A stretch of DNA of 64,000 nucleotides from Streptomyces flaveolus (GCF_014648815.1 NZ_BMRV01000010.1:62001-126000), one strand, 5' to 3'. Counted from the first letter of the stretch, positions 15,932 to 26,823 are shown. Notes: generated by a model from the sequence alone, not told the origin. Made by a program: numbers and translations.

Positions 15932-16573
15932 ATGGACAGTGGCACGGACATCGGATGGGAGCCGCACGAGATCGCGCTGCTGGGCGGCGGGCCGCGAGCC
16001 GCCGTCACGGTCGCCGTGGTCGCCCTGCACCTGCGGGGCGCCGTCGAGACCGGCCCGCGCAGGACGCTGTGCGCGACGGGGCCGGAGCCGGAGGGGCTGG
16101 GGCCGTTCGAGGGGACGGTCCTGGACTGCCTGCGCGAGCCGCTCACCGCACGCGAGCTGGTCCGGCACCCCGACGTGCGCCTGGCGCTGGCCCTGACGCG
16201 CATCCCGCTCGCGGAGGAGGGGCTGCTGCGCTATCCCCGGCTGGGGCCGACCCGCGGCGCCCGCCGCCGCGTGGCGTTCTGGCGGGACCGGTACCCGCTG
16301 CCGGCGGCCAGGCACGGGCTGTCGGACGAGGACACGCTGCTCGCCGTCGCCCTGCACGGCGATGCCGCCCTGCGCCTGCTCCTGCCGCGCTTCGCGCTCC
16401 GGGCCGGGCTCATGAACCCGGGCGCCCCGGCCGAGGGAGTGCGCTTCTCCCTGGGCCGGGGCAGATTCCTGAGGTGGCGCGACGAGTACGAGGACTCCGT
16501 CTCGGGCGACTGGGGCGGGGGCCACGGGGACCACTCGGGCGGCTTCGGCGGGGGCGGGGGCGGCGCGGACTGA
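15932..16573 (+). CDS. TIGR04222-like actinobacterial protein with Gly-rich tail
   Basis: A 213-residue protein. Residues 8-40 (WEPHEIALLGGGPRAAVTVA, then a helix) and the alternation of helix-rich segments resemble the soluble domain of the actinobacterial TIGR04222 family. The family usually has membrane segments and a Gly-rich C-terminus, and the C-terminal 20 residues here are almost all Gly, Asp and His. No clear transmembrane helix is seen in this copy. Function unknown. It converges on gcl, with a perfect 15-bp terminator between them. I am moderately sure of the family and sure it is coding because of composition and length. Confidence 0.65.
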   Translation: MDSGTDIGWEPHEIALLGGGPRAAVTVAVVALHLRGAVETGPRRTLCATGPEPEGLGPFEGTVLDCLREPLTARELVRHPDVRLALALTRIPLAEEGLLRYPRLGPTRGARRRVAFWRDRYPLPAARHGLSDEDTLLAVALHGDAALRLLLPRFALRAGLMNPGAPAEGVRFSLGRGRFLRWRDEYEDSVSGDWGGGHGDHSGGFGGGGGGAD

Positions 16574-16590
16574 GCGGTCCCGGACATGCG

Positions 16591-16625
16591 CGAGGGCGGC
16601 CCGTCCAGGTGACGGGCCGCCCTCG
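16591..16625. terminator. bidirectional terminator between the TIGR04222-like gene and gcl
   Basis: A perfect 15-bp stem (16591-16605 with 16611-16625) and a 5-base loop CAGGT lie between convergent stops at 16573 and 16668. Confidence 0.85.
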
Positions 16626-16667
16626 CCGAGGCCGCACGGGTCGTGCGGGTCCTCCGGGTCGTACGGG

Positions 16668-18452
<1,785 letters not shown>

Positions 18453-18521
18453 CGAGTACTCCTGCTTCGGCTGTCGGATTCGCACTCCCGGCGCGCCCCG
18501 CGGTGAGCAATTCCGTAGCTT

Positions 18522-18557
18522 TTCCGTATAGCGAAATTTGGTTTCTACGATCTGGAA
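18522..18557 (-). promoter_or_regulatory. gcl operator pair
   Basis: TTCCGT-ATA-GCGAAA (18522-18536) and TTCTAC-GAT-CTGGAA (18543-18557) are degenerate copies of the hyi operator TTCCGT-ATT-ACGGAA, again starting 21 bp apart. The region is distinctly AT-richer than its surroundings. A common repressor for hyi-glxR and gcl is the natural reading; an IclR-type AllR protein is known to control such genes in Streptomyces, but none is encoded in this window. Confidence 0.5.
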
Positions 18558-18646
18558 GTAATGTAAGTGGGTGGCTGGGGGCCGTCAAGAGACCGGGGCG
18601 GCCAAGACACGGACAGGACGGGGGTGTCCGGAGGACGATGGGGGTC

Positions 18647-19324
18647 ATGTCCGAGACCATCTCGGTGTGCTGCGCCGCCTGCGGGCGCCGGCACCGCTAC
18701 ACGGCACCGTCGTACCCGTGCGTCTGCGGCACGCCCGTCGCCCCGCCGCTGGATCCCCGCGGGACCCCCACGGTGGTCACCCAGCGGGCCTGGGACGAGG
18801 AGTGGATCGGGGTGCGCTGCTCGGCCTGCGGGACCGAGAGCCAGTGGCCGCGCCCGGAGCTGGGCTGTGCGTGCGGGACGGTGCTGTGCGTGCCGGTGGA
18901 CCGGACGGCCGCGGGCCGCACGGGCCGGCCTCCCGGCTCGCGGGTCCCGGCCCACCGGGCCGTCCCGATCCGCACGGCCCGCGACGCGGTCACCGCCGCC
19001 GTCCTGTATCTGCGCGGGCTCGGGCACCGGGACGTGCGCCGCGCCGACCAGCGGCCCACGGCCGGCATCGGGCTGGCCGCGCCGGGCATCGTGGCCCAGG
19101 TGGACCCGACGGTGGGCCCGGCGTCGGCGCGGGACGTGGAGTGCCTGTGGCTGACGGCCATGGCGGAGTCCGCGCAGGGCCTCTACTTCTCCCTCGCCGG
19201 GTACACCGACGACGCCCGCGCCCGTGCCGGGCTGCTGGAGGTCCCGCTGTTCGTCCTCGACCCCTCGGGCGCGGCCCGCCCCGTCAACGCGCCGGCCGTG
19301 GCGCTGGACGCCACGGCCGGCTGA
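18647..19324 (+). CDS. double zinc-ribbon protein with degenerate Mrr-like nuclease domain
   Basis: A 225-residue protein. Two zinc-ribbon-like units come first: CAACGRRH with PCVCG, then RCSACGTE with GCACG. They cover residues 8-80. The C-terminal 110 residues (ARDAVTAAVLYLRGLGHRDV and onward to SAQGLYFSLAGYTDDARARA, then PLFVLDP) follow the helix-strand pattern of Mrr-type restriction-endonuclease-like domains. The expected D-(Q/E)xK catalytic residues are not evident: GIGLAAPGIVAQVDP stands where D..D..QxK would be. It may therefore bind DNA without cutting. ATG 18647 was chosen because GGAGGACG lies upstream; ATG 18638 is possible. Confidence 0.65.
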   Translation: MSETISVCCAACGRRHRYTAPSYPCVCGTPVAPPLDPRGTPTVVTQRAWDEEWIGVRCSACGTESQWPRPELGCACGTVLCVPVDRTAAGRTGRPPGSRVPAHRAVPIRTARDAVTAAVLYLRGLGHRDVRRADQRPTAGIGLAAPGIVAQVDPTVGPASARDVECLWLTAMAESAQGLYFSLAGYTDDARARAGLLEVPLFVLDPSGAARPVNAPAVALDATAG

Positions 19325-19342
19325 ACTTCGCTCCTACGGGGC

Positions 19343-20950
19343 CTAGTTGCCGTAGGTCTCCCGCAGCTCGATCTTGCGTACCTTCCCGGAGACGGTCATC
19401 GGGAAGGCGTCCAGGTTCTGCACCCGGCTGGGCACCTTGTAGTGGGCCAGCTGACCTTCGCAGTAGGCGCGCAGTTCCTCGAGGGTCAGCGGGTCGGCCG
19501 CGTCGCGCGGGATCACGCAGGCGAGGACCTCCTCGCCGTAGCGCTCGTGGGGCACGCCGACGACCTGGACGTCCGCGATCTTGGGGTGGCCGTAGAGGAA
19601 CTCCTCGACCTCGCGCGGGTAGATGTTCTCGCCGCCCCGGATGATCATGTCCTTGATGCGGCCGACGATCTCCACGTAGCCGTCCTCGCGCATCATCGCG
19701 AGGTCCCCGGTGTGCATCCAGCGCCCCTGGTCGATCGCCTCGGCGGTCTTCTCCGGCTCGTCCCAGTAGCCGAGCATCACGCTGTAGCCGCGGGTGCGCA
19801 GCTCACCGGCCTCGCCGCGGGGCACGGTCACGCCGGTCACCGGGTCGACGACCTTCACCTCGATGTGCGGCAGCACCCGGCCCACGGTGCCGGTGCGGTG
19901 TTCCAGGTCGTCGTCCATGCGGGTCTGCAGGGAGACCGGGGAGGTCTCGGTCATGCCGTAGCAGATGGAGACCTCCTCCATGTGCATCTCGGCGACCACC
20001 CGTTTCATCACCTCCACCGGACAGGGCGAGCCCGCCATGATGCCGGTCCGCAGAGAGGAGAGGTCGTACGAGGCGAAATCCGGGTGGTTCAGCTCCGCGA
20101 TGAACATGGTGGGGACGCCGTACAGCGAGGTGCACCGCTCCTGCCGCACCGCCTCCAGTGTCGCCGCCGGCTCGAAGGACGGGGCGGGGATGACGATGCA
20201 GGCGGCGTGGGAGGTGGCGCCCAGATTGCCCATGACCATGCCGAAGCAGTGGTAGAAGGGGACGGGCAGACACACCCGGTCCTGCTCCGTGTAGCCGACC
20301 GTACGGCCCACCCAGTAGCCGTTGTTGAGGATGTTGTGGTGGGAGAGGGTGGCGCCCTTGGGGAAGCCGGTCGTGCCGGAGGTGTACTGGATGTTGACCG
20401 GGTCGTCGCAGCTCAGCTCGGCGGCGATCCGGTCGATCCGCTCCGGCGGCACGGAGGCGGCGCCCGCGGTCAGCGCGTCCCAGGACGGGTCGCCGATGTA
20501 GACGGTCTCCCGCAGCGCGGGACACCTGCCGCGGACCTGGTCCACGATCGCCCGGTAGTCGCTGCTCTTGTGGGCGAGGGACGCGATGAGCACGCTGATG
20601 CCGGACTGCTTGAGCACGTACTCCAGCTCGTGCGCGCGGTAGGCCGGGTTGACGTTCACCATGATGACGCCGATGCGGGCGGTGGCGTACTGGACGAGGA
20701 CCCACTCGGGGCAGTTGACCGCCCAGATGCCGACCCGGTCGCCCTTGGTGACGCCCTTCGCCAGCAGTCCGCGCGCCACCTCGTCGACGGCGGCGCCGAA
20801 CTCGGCGTACGTCCAGCGCCGTCCGGACGGGACGTCGACCAGGGCCTCGCGGTCGGGGTGGGCGGCGACCGCCCGGGCGAGGTTGGCGCCGATGGTGTCG
20901 CCGAGGAGGGGCGTCTCGCTGGTGCCGTGGGCGTAGGAGAGCTCGGTCAC
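19343..20950 (-). CDS. AMP-binding acyl-CoA synthetase (fatty-acid-CoA ligase type)
   Basis: A 535-residue ANL-superfamily ligase: fatty acid + ATP + CoA to acyl-CoA + AMP + PPi. The P-loop YTSGTTGFPKG is at 189-199, the adenylate motif YGMTETSP in the middle, the hinge GRIKDMIIRGGENIYPREVE and the C-terminal catalytic lysine in TVSGKVRKIEL. The last motifs fit FadD35/FadK-type ligases for medium or long chains. The start is GTG 20950, which overlaps the stop of the upstream ligase by 4 bases (GTGA), so the two are translationally coupled. It converges on the zinc-ribbon gene with only 18 bases between stops. Confidence 0.9.
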   Translation of the reverse strand: MTELSYAHGTSETPLLGDTIGANLARAVAAHPDREALVDVPSGRRWTYAEFGAAVDEVARGLLAKGVTKGDRVGIWAVNCPEWVLVQYATARIGVIMVNVNPAYRAHELEYVLKQSGISVLIASLAHKSSDYRAIVDQVRGRCPALRETVYIGDPSWDALTAGAASVPPERIDRIAAELSCDDPVNIQYTSGTTGFPKGATLSHHNILNNGYWVGRTVGYTEQDRVCLPVPFYHCFGMVMGNLGATSHAACIVIPAPSFEPAATLEAVRQERCTSLYGVPTMFIAELNHPDFASYDLSSLRTGIMAGSPCPVEVMKRVVAEMHMEEVSICYGMTETSPVSLQTRMDDDLEHRTGTVGRVLPHIEVKVVDPVTGVTVPRGEAGELRTRGYSVMLGYWDEPEKTAEAIDQGRWMHTGDLAMMREDGYVEIVGRIKDMIIRGGENIYPREVEEFLYGHPKIADVQVVGVPHERYGEEVLACVIPRDAADPLTLEELRAYCEGQLAHYKVPSRVQNLDAFPMTVSGKVRKIELRETYGN

Positions 20951-22620
20951 CGGAAGTCCTCCTCGCGGTACTCGTCCTGCGAGCCGGCCGCCGTGGCCTC
21001 GCGCAGCTCGATGCGGCGGATCTTGCCGGACACGGTCTTGGGCAGCTCGCCGAACTCCAGGCGGCGGATGCGCTTGTACGGGGCGAGGACCTCGCGGGAG
21101 TGCTCGAAGAGGACCTTCGCGGTGTCCGGGCCCGGCTCCCAGCCCGCCGCCAGGACGACGTACGCCTTGGGCACCGCGAGCCGCAGCTCGTCGGGGGCCG
21201 GGACGACCGCCGCCTCGGCGACCGCCTCGTGTTCCAGCAGGGCGCTCTCCAGCTCGAAGGGGCTGATCTTGTAGTCGCTGGCCTTGAACACGTCGTCGGC
21301 CCTGCCCACATAGGTGAGGTACCCGTCGGCGTCCCGGGCGCCGATGTCGCCGGTGCGGTAGTAGCCGCCGGCCATGGCCTCGGCGGTGCGGTCCGGGTCG
21401 CCGTGGTAGCCCGTCATCAGGCCGACGGGGCGCTCGGACAGGTCGAGCGCGATCTCGCCCTCGTCGGCGCCGGGGGCACCGGTGACCGGGTCGAGGAGTT
21501 CGACGCGGTAGCCGGGGCTGGGGCGGCCCATGGAACCCGTCTTCAGCACCTGTCCCGGGCTGTTGGACACCTGCACGGCCGTCTCGGTCTGGCCGAAGCC
21601 GTCCCGGATGGTCACGCCCCAGGCCCGCCGGACCTGCTCGATGACCTCCGGGTTCAGCGGCTCCCCGGCGGCGACGACCTCGCGCGGCGGGGTGGCGAGG
21701 CGGGTCAGGTCGGCCTGGATGAGCATCCGCCACACGGTCGGCGGGGCGCAGAAGGTGGTCACCCCGGCCCTGTCCATCTCGGCCATCAGGCGGGGCGCGT
21801 CGAAGCGCGTGTAGTTGTACAGGAAGACGGTCGCCTCCGCGTTCCACGGCGCGAACAGGTTGGACCAGGCGTGCTTGGCCCAGCCGGGCGAGGAGATGTT
21901 CAGGTGCACGTCCCCCGGCCTCAGGCCGATCCAGTACATGGTCGCCAGGTGCCCGACGGGGTACGACACGTGGGTGTGCTCGACCAGCTTGGGGCGGGCG
22001 GTGGTGCCCGAGGTGAAGTACAGCATCAGCGGGTCGTCGGCGGCGGTGGGGCCGTCCGGGGCGAAGCCGGCCTCGGCCGCGGAGGCCTCCTCGTACGGCT
22101 GCCAGCCGGCGGCCGTGGTGCCACCGACCGCGACGCGCGTGTAGTCGCCGGGCACGTCGTCGAACTTGGCGGCGTCCTCGGCCCGGGCGATCACGTGCCG
22201 CACCCGGCCGCGGTCGACGCGGTCGCGCAGGTCGGCCGGGCCCAGCAGGGTGGTGGCCGGGATGACCACGGCGCGCAGCTTCATCGCCGCCAGGGCGGTC
22301 TCCCACAGCTCGACCTGGTTGCCGAGCATGACGAGGATGCGGTCCTCGGCGCGGACGCCGCGCCCGCGCAGCCAGTTCGCGACGCGGTCGGACCGGGCGG
22401 ACATCTCCGCGAACGAGACCCGGACCTCGGAGCCGTCCTCCTCCACGATGTGCAGCGCCGTGCGCTCGTTGCCCTCGGCGATGACGTCGAACCAGTCCAG
22501 CGCCCAGTTGAAGTTCTCGGGGCGGGGCCAGGTGAAGCCCTCGTAGGCGGTGGCGTAGTCCTCACGGTGTTCCAGCAGGAAATCGCGTGCGCTGCGGAAC
22601 AGCTCGGTCGCCGTCGTCAT
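20947..22620 (-). CDS. acyl-CoA synthetase, medium-chain ACSM-like
   Basis: A 557-residue ANL ligase with FTSGTTARPKLVEHTH (202-217), GFGQTETAVQV, YYRTGDIGARDADGYLTYVG, then RADDVFKASDYKISPFELES and the terminal lysine motif KTVSGKIRRIEL. NFNWALDWFD at 37-46 and the SGTTARPK form place it nearer to the acetyl/medium-chain (ACSM) branch than its neighbour. ATG 22620 has GAGGAGG 6 bases upstream. It is the first gene of a two-ligase operon and is divergent from a GAF-LuxR regulator at 22744, the probable controller. Two different ligases in one unit suggest uptake or activation of a carboxylic acid set; the substrate is not visible. Confidence 0.9.
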   Translation of the reverse strand: MTTATELFRSARDFLLEHREDYATAYEGFTWPRPENFNWALDWFDVIAEGNERTALHIVEEDGSEVRVSFAEMSARSDRVANWLRGRGVRAEDRILVMLGNQVELWETALAAMKLRAVVIPATTLLGPADLRDRVDRGRVRHVIARAEDAAKFDDVPGDYTRVAVGGTTAAGWQPYEEASAAEAGFAPDGPTAADDPLMLYFTSGTTARPKLVEHTHVSYPVGHLATMYWIGLRPGDVHLNISSPGWAKHAWSNLFAPWNAEATVFLYNYTRFDAPRLMAEMDRAGVTTFCAPPTVWRMLIQADLTRLATPPREVVAAGEPLNPEVIEQVRRAWGVTIRDGFGQTETAVQVSNSPGQVLKTGSMGRPSPGYRVELLDPVTGAPGADEGEIALDLSERPVGLMTGYHGDPDRTAEAMAGGYYRTGDIGARDADGYLTYVGRADDVFKASDYKISPFELESALLEHEAVAEAAVVPAPDELRLAVPKAYVVLAAGWEPGPDTAKVLFEHSREVLAPYKRIRRLEFGELPKTVSGKIRRIELREATAAGSQDEYREEDFR

Positions 22621-22743
22621 CTGTCCTCCTCGGTGCCGGACCATTGCCGGGCGGCTCTCTGCCATCGTGTAATCCGTGATGCAGGTCTCACTACCCCCGA
22701 ACGGGGGTGTGCGCGAGGAACGGGCCGCGAAGGAGTGAGCGCA

Positions 22744-23580
22744 GTGGCGGTGGACGCGGCTGACGTGGGGGAGATCCGCAGTGCGCTGGTGCGGCTGCGG
22801 CGCGTCACCGGGCTGCCGGTCGCCTTCGGCGGGCTGGTGGAGTCCGGCCGGCGGCAGGTGCGCATCAGTGAGCTCAGCGGCACCGCGACGGCCGCGCTCA
22901 GCGCCCTCGCGGTGACCTCCGGCAACGGTCTGGGCGGCAAGGCGGTGGCGCTGTCGCGGCCGTGCGCGGTGACGGACTACTCCGTCTCCCGGCAGATCAG
23001 TCACGAGTACGACCTCCCCGTCGCCGCCGAGGGCCTGCGCTCGGTCGTGGCCGTGCCGGTGGTGGTACGGCGCCGGGTGCGCGGCGTGCTGTACGGCGCC
23101 CTGCGCGCGGCCCAGCCGCTGGGCGACCGGACGCTGAGCGCGGCCGTGGAGGCGGCGCGGGACGTGGAGCAGGCGCTGCTGCTGCGGGACGAGGCGGGCG
23201 AGCTGCTGGCCGCGGCCCGGCCGGAGCCGACGCGCGATCCGGCGGGCTCCGCGGCGTGGGAGCAGGTACGGGAGGCGCATGCGGCGCTGCGGGCGCTGGC
23301 GCCGAGGATCGCGGACCCGGCGCTGCGGGACGAGCTGCTGCGCGCGTGCGGGATGCTGGCCGCGGGCGGCTCCGCCGTCGGCGGGGTGCGGCTCGCTCCG
23401 CGTGAAGTGGACGTGCTGGCGTGTGTCGCCGCCGGGGCGACGAACGCGGTGGCCGCGGAGCGGCTGGGGGTGGGTTCGGAGACGGTGAAGGGGTATCTGC
23501 GGTCGGCCATGCGGAAGCTGGGTGCTCGCACGCGGGGCGAGGCGGTCGTCGCGGCGCGGCGGGCGGGGTGGCTGCCGTAG
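22744..23580 (+). CDS. GAF domain LuxR-type regulator
   Basis: A 278-residue regulator. Residues 5-150 form a GAF-like sensory domain (LVRLRRVTGLPVAFGGLVES at the start, GLRSVVAVPVVVRRRVRGVL in the core). Residues 210-270 form a LuxR/NarL helix-turn-helix (LAPREVDVLACVAAGATNAV, then AAERLGVGSETVKGYLRSAM). GTG 22744 has AAGGAG 9 bases upstream; another in-frame GTG at 22735 overlaps that site and is unlikely. It is divergent from the acyl-CoA ligase pair with a 123-base intergenic region and most likely regulates it in response to a small molecule, perhaps the acid that the ligases activate. Confidence 0.85.
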   Translation: MAVDAADVGEIRSALVRLRRVTGLPVAFGGLVESGRRQVRISELSGTATAALSALAVTSGNGLGGKAVALSRPCAVTDYSVSRQISHEYDLPVAAEGLRSVVAVPVVVRRRVRGVLYGALRAAQPLGDRTLSAAVEAARDVEQALLLRDEAGELLAAARPEPTRDPAGSAAWEQVREAHAALRALAPRIADPALRDELLRACGMLAAGGSAVGGVRLAPREVDVLACVAAGATNAVAAERLGVGSETVKGYLRSAMRKLGARTRGEAVVAARRAGWLP

Positions 23581-23623
23581 CCGTCCGGCGGTTGCGTGAC
23601 GATTTCGGGTGGGTGCGGGGGTC

Positions 23624-23689
23624 GTGCGGGTGCGGGTTCGCCGTGGCCGGTCGCGCAGTTCCCCGCGCCCCTGGGGGTGCCGGTGCGGG
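23624..23689. repeat. dispersed Streptomyces intergenic repeat, copy 1
   Basis: A 66-base element containing GTGGCCGGTCGCGCAGTTCC followed by CCGCGCCCCTGGGGGTGCCG. It is nearly identical to the copy at 23739-23804. This sequence family is very common at gene ends in Streptomyces genomes (recalled, not searched). It includes a short GC hairpin and follows the GAF-LuxR gene stop. Confidence 0.75.
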
Positions 23690-23738
23690 CGCTTGGAGCG
23701 GCGTGCCCGGGGGGCCGTGGGCGAGGGTCGACGCGGCC

Positions 23739-23804
23739 GTGCGGGTGCGGCGTCGCCGTGGCCGGTCGCGCAGTTCCCCACGCCCCTGGGGGTGCCGGCG
23801 CGGG
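23739..23804. repeat. dispersed Streptomyces intergenic repeat, copy 2
   Basis: Second copy, 115 bases after the first, with a handful of substitutions. The gap 23581-23955 holds only these repeats and then an AT-richer stretch from about 23835 containing TAATAT (23914-23919), which probably includes the promoter of the following LAL regulator. Confidence 0.75.
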
Positions 23805-23955
23805 GCGTGGTCGGGGGGCGGCCGTGGGCATTCCGAAGGTTTTGTATTCTGTGTTCACCGCCTTGTTATTTCCCTCACCTCCTCGCTCTCCCGTAATTCA
23901 TTGCCCCGATGCCTAATATTGGCCGGGACACGACACGCGGAGGGGAGCGGTCACC

Positions 23956-26766
23956 GTGCGACGGGACTTCACGGAGCCTGCCGGGCGCCGCTCCGACCTG
24001 GTCATCGGGCGGGAGGCACCGTTCGGCGCGGCCCGTGAGCAGCTCGACCGAGGGGGCAGTGTGCTCCTGCACGGCCCCGCCGGAATTGGAAAGTCGACCG
24101 TCCTGCGGACACTGGCCACCGAATATGCCCGCACCGCACGCACCGTGTTGCGCTGCTCGGCCACGGAGTCCGAATCCCATCTCCCCTTCCTGGCCCTCGC
24201 CGACCTCCTCGGCCCCGTACTGGACGACGTGTCCGGCGCCCTGCCCGCCGCGCAGCGCACCGCGCTGGAGTCGGCGCTCACCGGCCGCGGCGAGTCCACA
24301 CTCCAGCGCGACGGGCTCGCGCTGCGCCTCGCCGTGCTGTCCGCGCTGCGGGCCCTCGCCGCCGAGGGCCCCGTCCTCGTCGTCGCCGACGACCTGCAAT
24401 GGCTGGATCCCGCCAGCACCGAGCTGCTCGGCTTCGCCGCCCGCCGCCTCGGCGACACCCCCGTGCGGCTGCTGTGCGCGGTGCGGACCGACGGCCAGGA
24501 GTACGACCGCCATCTGCGCGCCTCCCCGCCGGACACCCGGGCGGTACGCCTCGATCCGCTGACCCGCGCCCAGGTGTCGGCGCTGCTCGACCAGCGCGGC
24601 TTCTCCGGCCTGCCCCGTTCCACGGTCCGCGACATCCACCGCACCAGCGGCGGCAACCCGCTGTTCGCGCTGGAGCTGGGCCGCGCCCTGGCCGAGAGCC
24701 CCACCCCGCCCCGGCCGGGCGAGCCGCTGCCGGTGCCGACCTCGCTGCGCGCGCTGGTGCTCAGCCGCCTGGAGATGCTGTCGGAGGAGGCCCGCCGCAC
24801 CCTGCTGGTGGCCAGCGCGGGTGCCCGCCCCACCCCGGCCCTGCTGCACGCGGCGGGCCGGGTCAACGCCGAGGCCGAGACCGCCCAGGCGGCCGAGCTG
24901 GGCCTGCTGGCGACCGACCCGGAGGGTCCGGCCGTACGGTTCGCGCATCCGCTGATCTCGGCCGCGCTGTACGCCGAGGCGCCGGCACCGGAACGGCGGG
25001 CCGCGCACGCCGCGCTGTCCACGGCGGCGTCCGACCCGATCGAGCGCGCCCGACACCTGGCCCTGGCCACCACCGGCACCGACCCGGAGGTGGCGGCGCG
25101 GCTCGCGGAGGCCGCCGCGCTGGCCCGGGACCGCGGTGCGCCGTCGGTGGCGGCCTCGCTGGGGCTGCTGGCCGCCCGGCACACCCCGGCGGACAACGCA
25201 CCGGGGCCGGACGGGCACCGCCTCCAGGCGGCCGAGGACGCGATCACCGCGGGCGAGGTGGACCTCGCCCGGGACGTCGCCCGCGAGGTACTGACCCGGG
25301 CCACCGCGCCGGGCGAGCGCGTACGGGCCTGGATGGTGGTCATCGAGGCGGCCGGGCAGGCCATCGGCGACGTCGACGCCGTGTTCCCGCAGGCCCTGGC
25401 CGACGCGGGCGACGATCCCCGGCTGCTGGCCCTGGTCCACTACCAGCTGGCCTGGCGCGGTCTGGTGGTGCAGGGCGACTTCGCGCAGGGCCGGGAGGAG
25501 GCGGCGCACGCGGCCCGGCTGGCGGCGCGGGCCGGGGACCGGAGCACCGAGCTGCTCGCGCTCGCGTTCCAGGCCCAGGCCGAGACGCTGATGGGTCACC
25601 CGGACGCCCCCGTGACGATCGAGCGGGCGCGGCAGGAGCCGCAGGACCCGCGGGTGGCGTGCCATCACAACGGTGCGGGCTCGTCCCGGTTCCGCTGGCT
25701 GGTGATGAGCGACCGGCTGGCCGAGGCGCGGACCACCGTCACCGCGCTGCTGCGCGAGGTGCGGCGGCGCGGCATGGCCGAGAGCGAGGTGCACTACCTG
25801 CGCTTCCTCTCCGAGACCGAACTGCACGCCGGGCACTGCGGCCGGGCCCTCGAATTGGCCCGGGAGAGCCTGACGCTGGCGCGGGACGCGGGCATCGGCG
25901 AGGGCGCGGGGGCGATGCAGGCGGCGCTCGCCGAGGCCGCGGGCGGGGACGTGGAACGTGCGCTGGCGCTGGCGCGGGAGGCGGTGCGGCGGGCCGAGGA
26001 GGACGGCGACGCCGTGTACCTCTCGCGCGCGCTGGCCGCGCTCGGCCACGCCCACCTGGTGGCGGGCGACGCCGGTGCGGCCGTGGACGCGCTGCGCCGG
26101 GTACGGGAGCTGGAGGCCGGCGCGGGCATCACCGACCCGGCGCGCGGCCGGTGGCAGGGCGACCTCGCGGAGGCGCTGGTGCGGACCGGACAGCCGGCCG
26201 AGGCGCAGGAGGTCATCGAGGTCACGCGCGCGCACGCGCTGCGGCTGGGTCGCGGGAGCGTGCTGGCCGTGCTGGACCGGGCGGAGGCGCGGCTGCGGGC
26301 GGCGCGGGGCGAACACCGGTCCGCCGTCAGCCGGTTGGTGTCGGCGCGGGACCGGCTCGCCGACCTCGGCTTCGGTCTGGAGGAGGCGCGGGCGGCGTTC
26401 GCGCTGGCGGAGCTGCGGGCGGACCGGCCGGGGCCGGTGTCGTACGACGAGGCGGCCCGGCTCTTCCGGCGCTGCCGGGCGCTGCCCTGGCTGCGGCAGG
26501 TGGAGGCGGCCGTCGCGGCACGGGCGGTCGCGGCCGAACCGGCCCCCGTGCGGCTCGCCGCGGCTCCGGACTGCCTGGCGGGTCTTGCCGCGATGGAGCG
26601 TCAGGTGGCGTCGCTCGTCATGGAGGGCGCCACCAACCGGGAGATCGCCGCCCGGCTGTTCGTCAGCGTCAAGACGGTCGAGGCGACGCTGACCCGGGTC
26701 TACCGCAAGCTCGGCATCCGGTCGCGCGTCGACATCGTCCGACTGGCGGCGGGCCGCAAGACCTAG
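23956..26766 (+). CDS. LAL-family (large ATP-binding LuxR-type) transcriptional regulator
   Basis: A 936-residue regulator of the MalT/LAL class. The N-terminal ATPase has Walker A GPAGIGKST (40-48) and Walker B VLVVADDLQWLD (about 138-149). A long helical, TPR-like middle runs from about 400 to 840. The C-terminal LuxR helix-turn-helix, ERQVASLVMEGATNREIAAR and LFVSVKTVEATLTRVYRKLG, is within about the last 60 residues. The family integrates ATP and a ligand to activate nearby or distant genes. The start is GTG 23956 with GGAGGGGAG upstream. No obvious target is adjacent; the downstream alpha/beta hydrolase is convergent. Well over 850 residues is normal for the class. Confidence 0.92.
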   Translation: MRRDFTEPAGRRSDLVIGREAPFGAAREQLDRGGSVLLHGPAGIGKSTVLRTLATEYARTARTVLRCSATESESHLPFLALADLLGPVLDDVSGALPAAQRTALESALTGRGESTLQRDGLALRLAVLSALRALAAEGPVLVVADDLQWLDPASTELLGFAARRLGDTPVRLLCAVRTDGQEYDRHLRASPPDTRAVRLDPLTRAQVSALLDQRGFSGLPRSTVRDIHRTSGGNPLFALELGRALAESPTPPRPGEPLPVPTSLRALVLSRLEMLSEEARRTLLVASAGARPTPALLHAAGRVNAEAETAQAAELGLLATDPEGPAVRFAHPLISAALYAEAPAPERRAAHAALSTAASDPIERARHLALATTGTDPEVAARLAEAAALARDRGAPSVAASLGLLAARHTPADNAPGPDGHRLQAAEDAITAGEVDLARDVAREVLTRATAPGERVRAWMVVIEAAGQAIGDVDAVFPQALADAGDDPRLLALVHYQLAWRGLVVQGDFAQGREEAAHAARLAARAGDRSTELLALAFQAQAETLMGHPDAPVTIERARQEPQDPRVACHHNGAGSSRFRWLVMSDRLAEARTTVTALLREVRRRGMAESEVHYLRFLSETELHAGHCGRALELARESLTLARDAGIGEGAGAMQAALAEAAGGDVERALALAREAVRRAEEDGDAVYLSRALAALGHAHLVAGDAGAAVDALRRVRELEAGAGITDPARGRWQGDLAEALVRTGQPAEAQEVIEVTRAHALRLGRGSVLAVLDRAEARLRAARGEHRSAVSRLVSARDRLADLGFGLEEARAAFALAELRADRPGPVSYDEAARLFRRCRALPWLRQVEAAVAARAVAAEPAPVRLAAAPDCLAGLAAMERQVASLVMEGATNREIAARLFVSVKTVEATLTRVYRKLGIRSRVDIVRLAAGRKT

Positions 26767-26823
26767 CGCCGACGAACCGGCGGAGGTGGGGCGACCGGAT
26801 GCCGGCGCGGCCGGCGGAGCGGC

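Noticed and set aside
22693..22708. ACCCCC-GAAC-GGGGGT palindrome between acyl-CoA ligase and GAF-LuxR genes
   Set aside because: Arms of six bases made almost only of G/C are expected by chance in this DNA; could still be an operator but I cannot support it.
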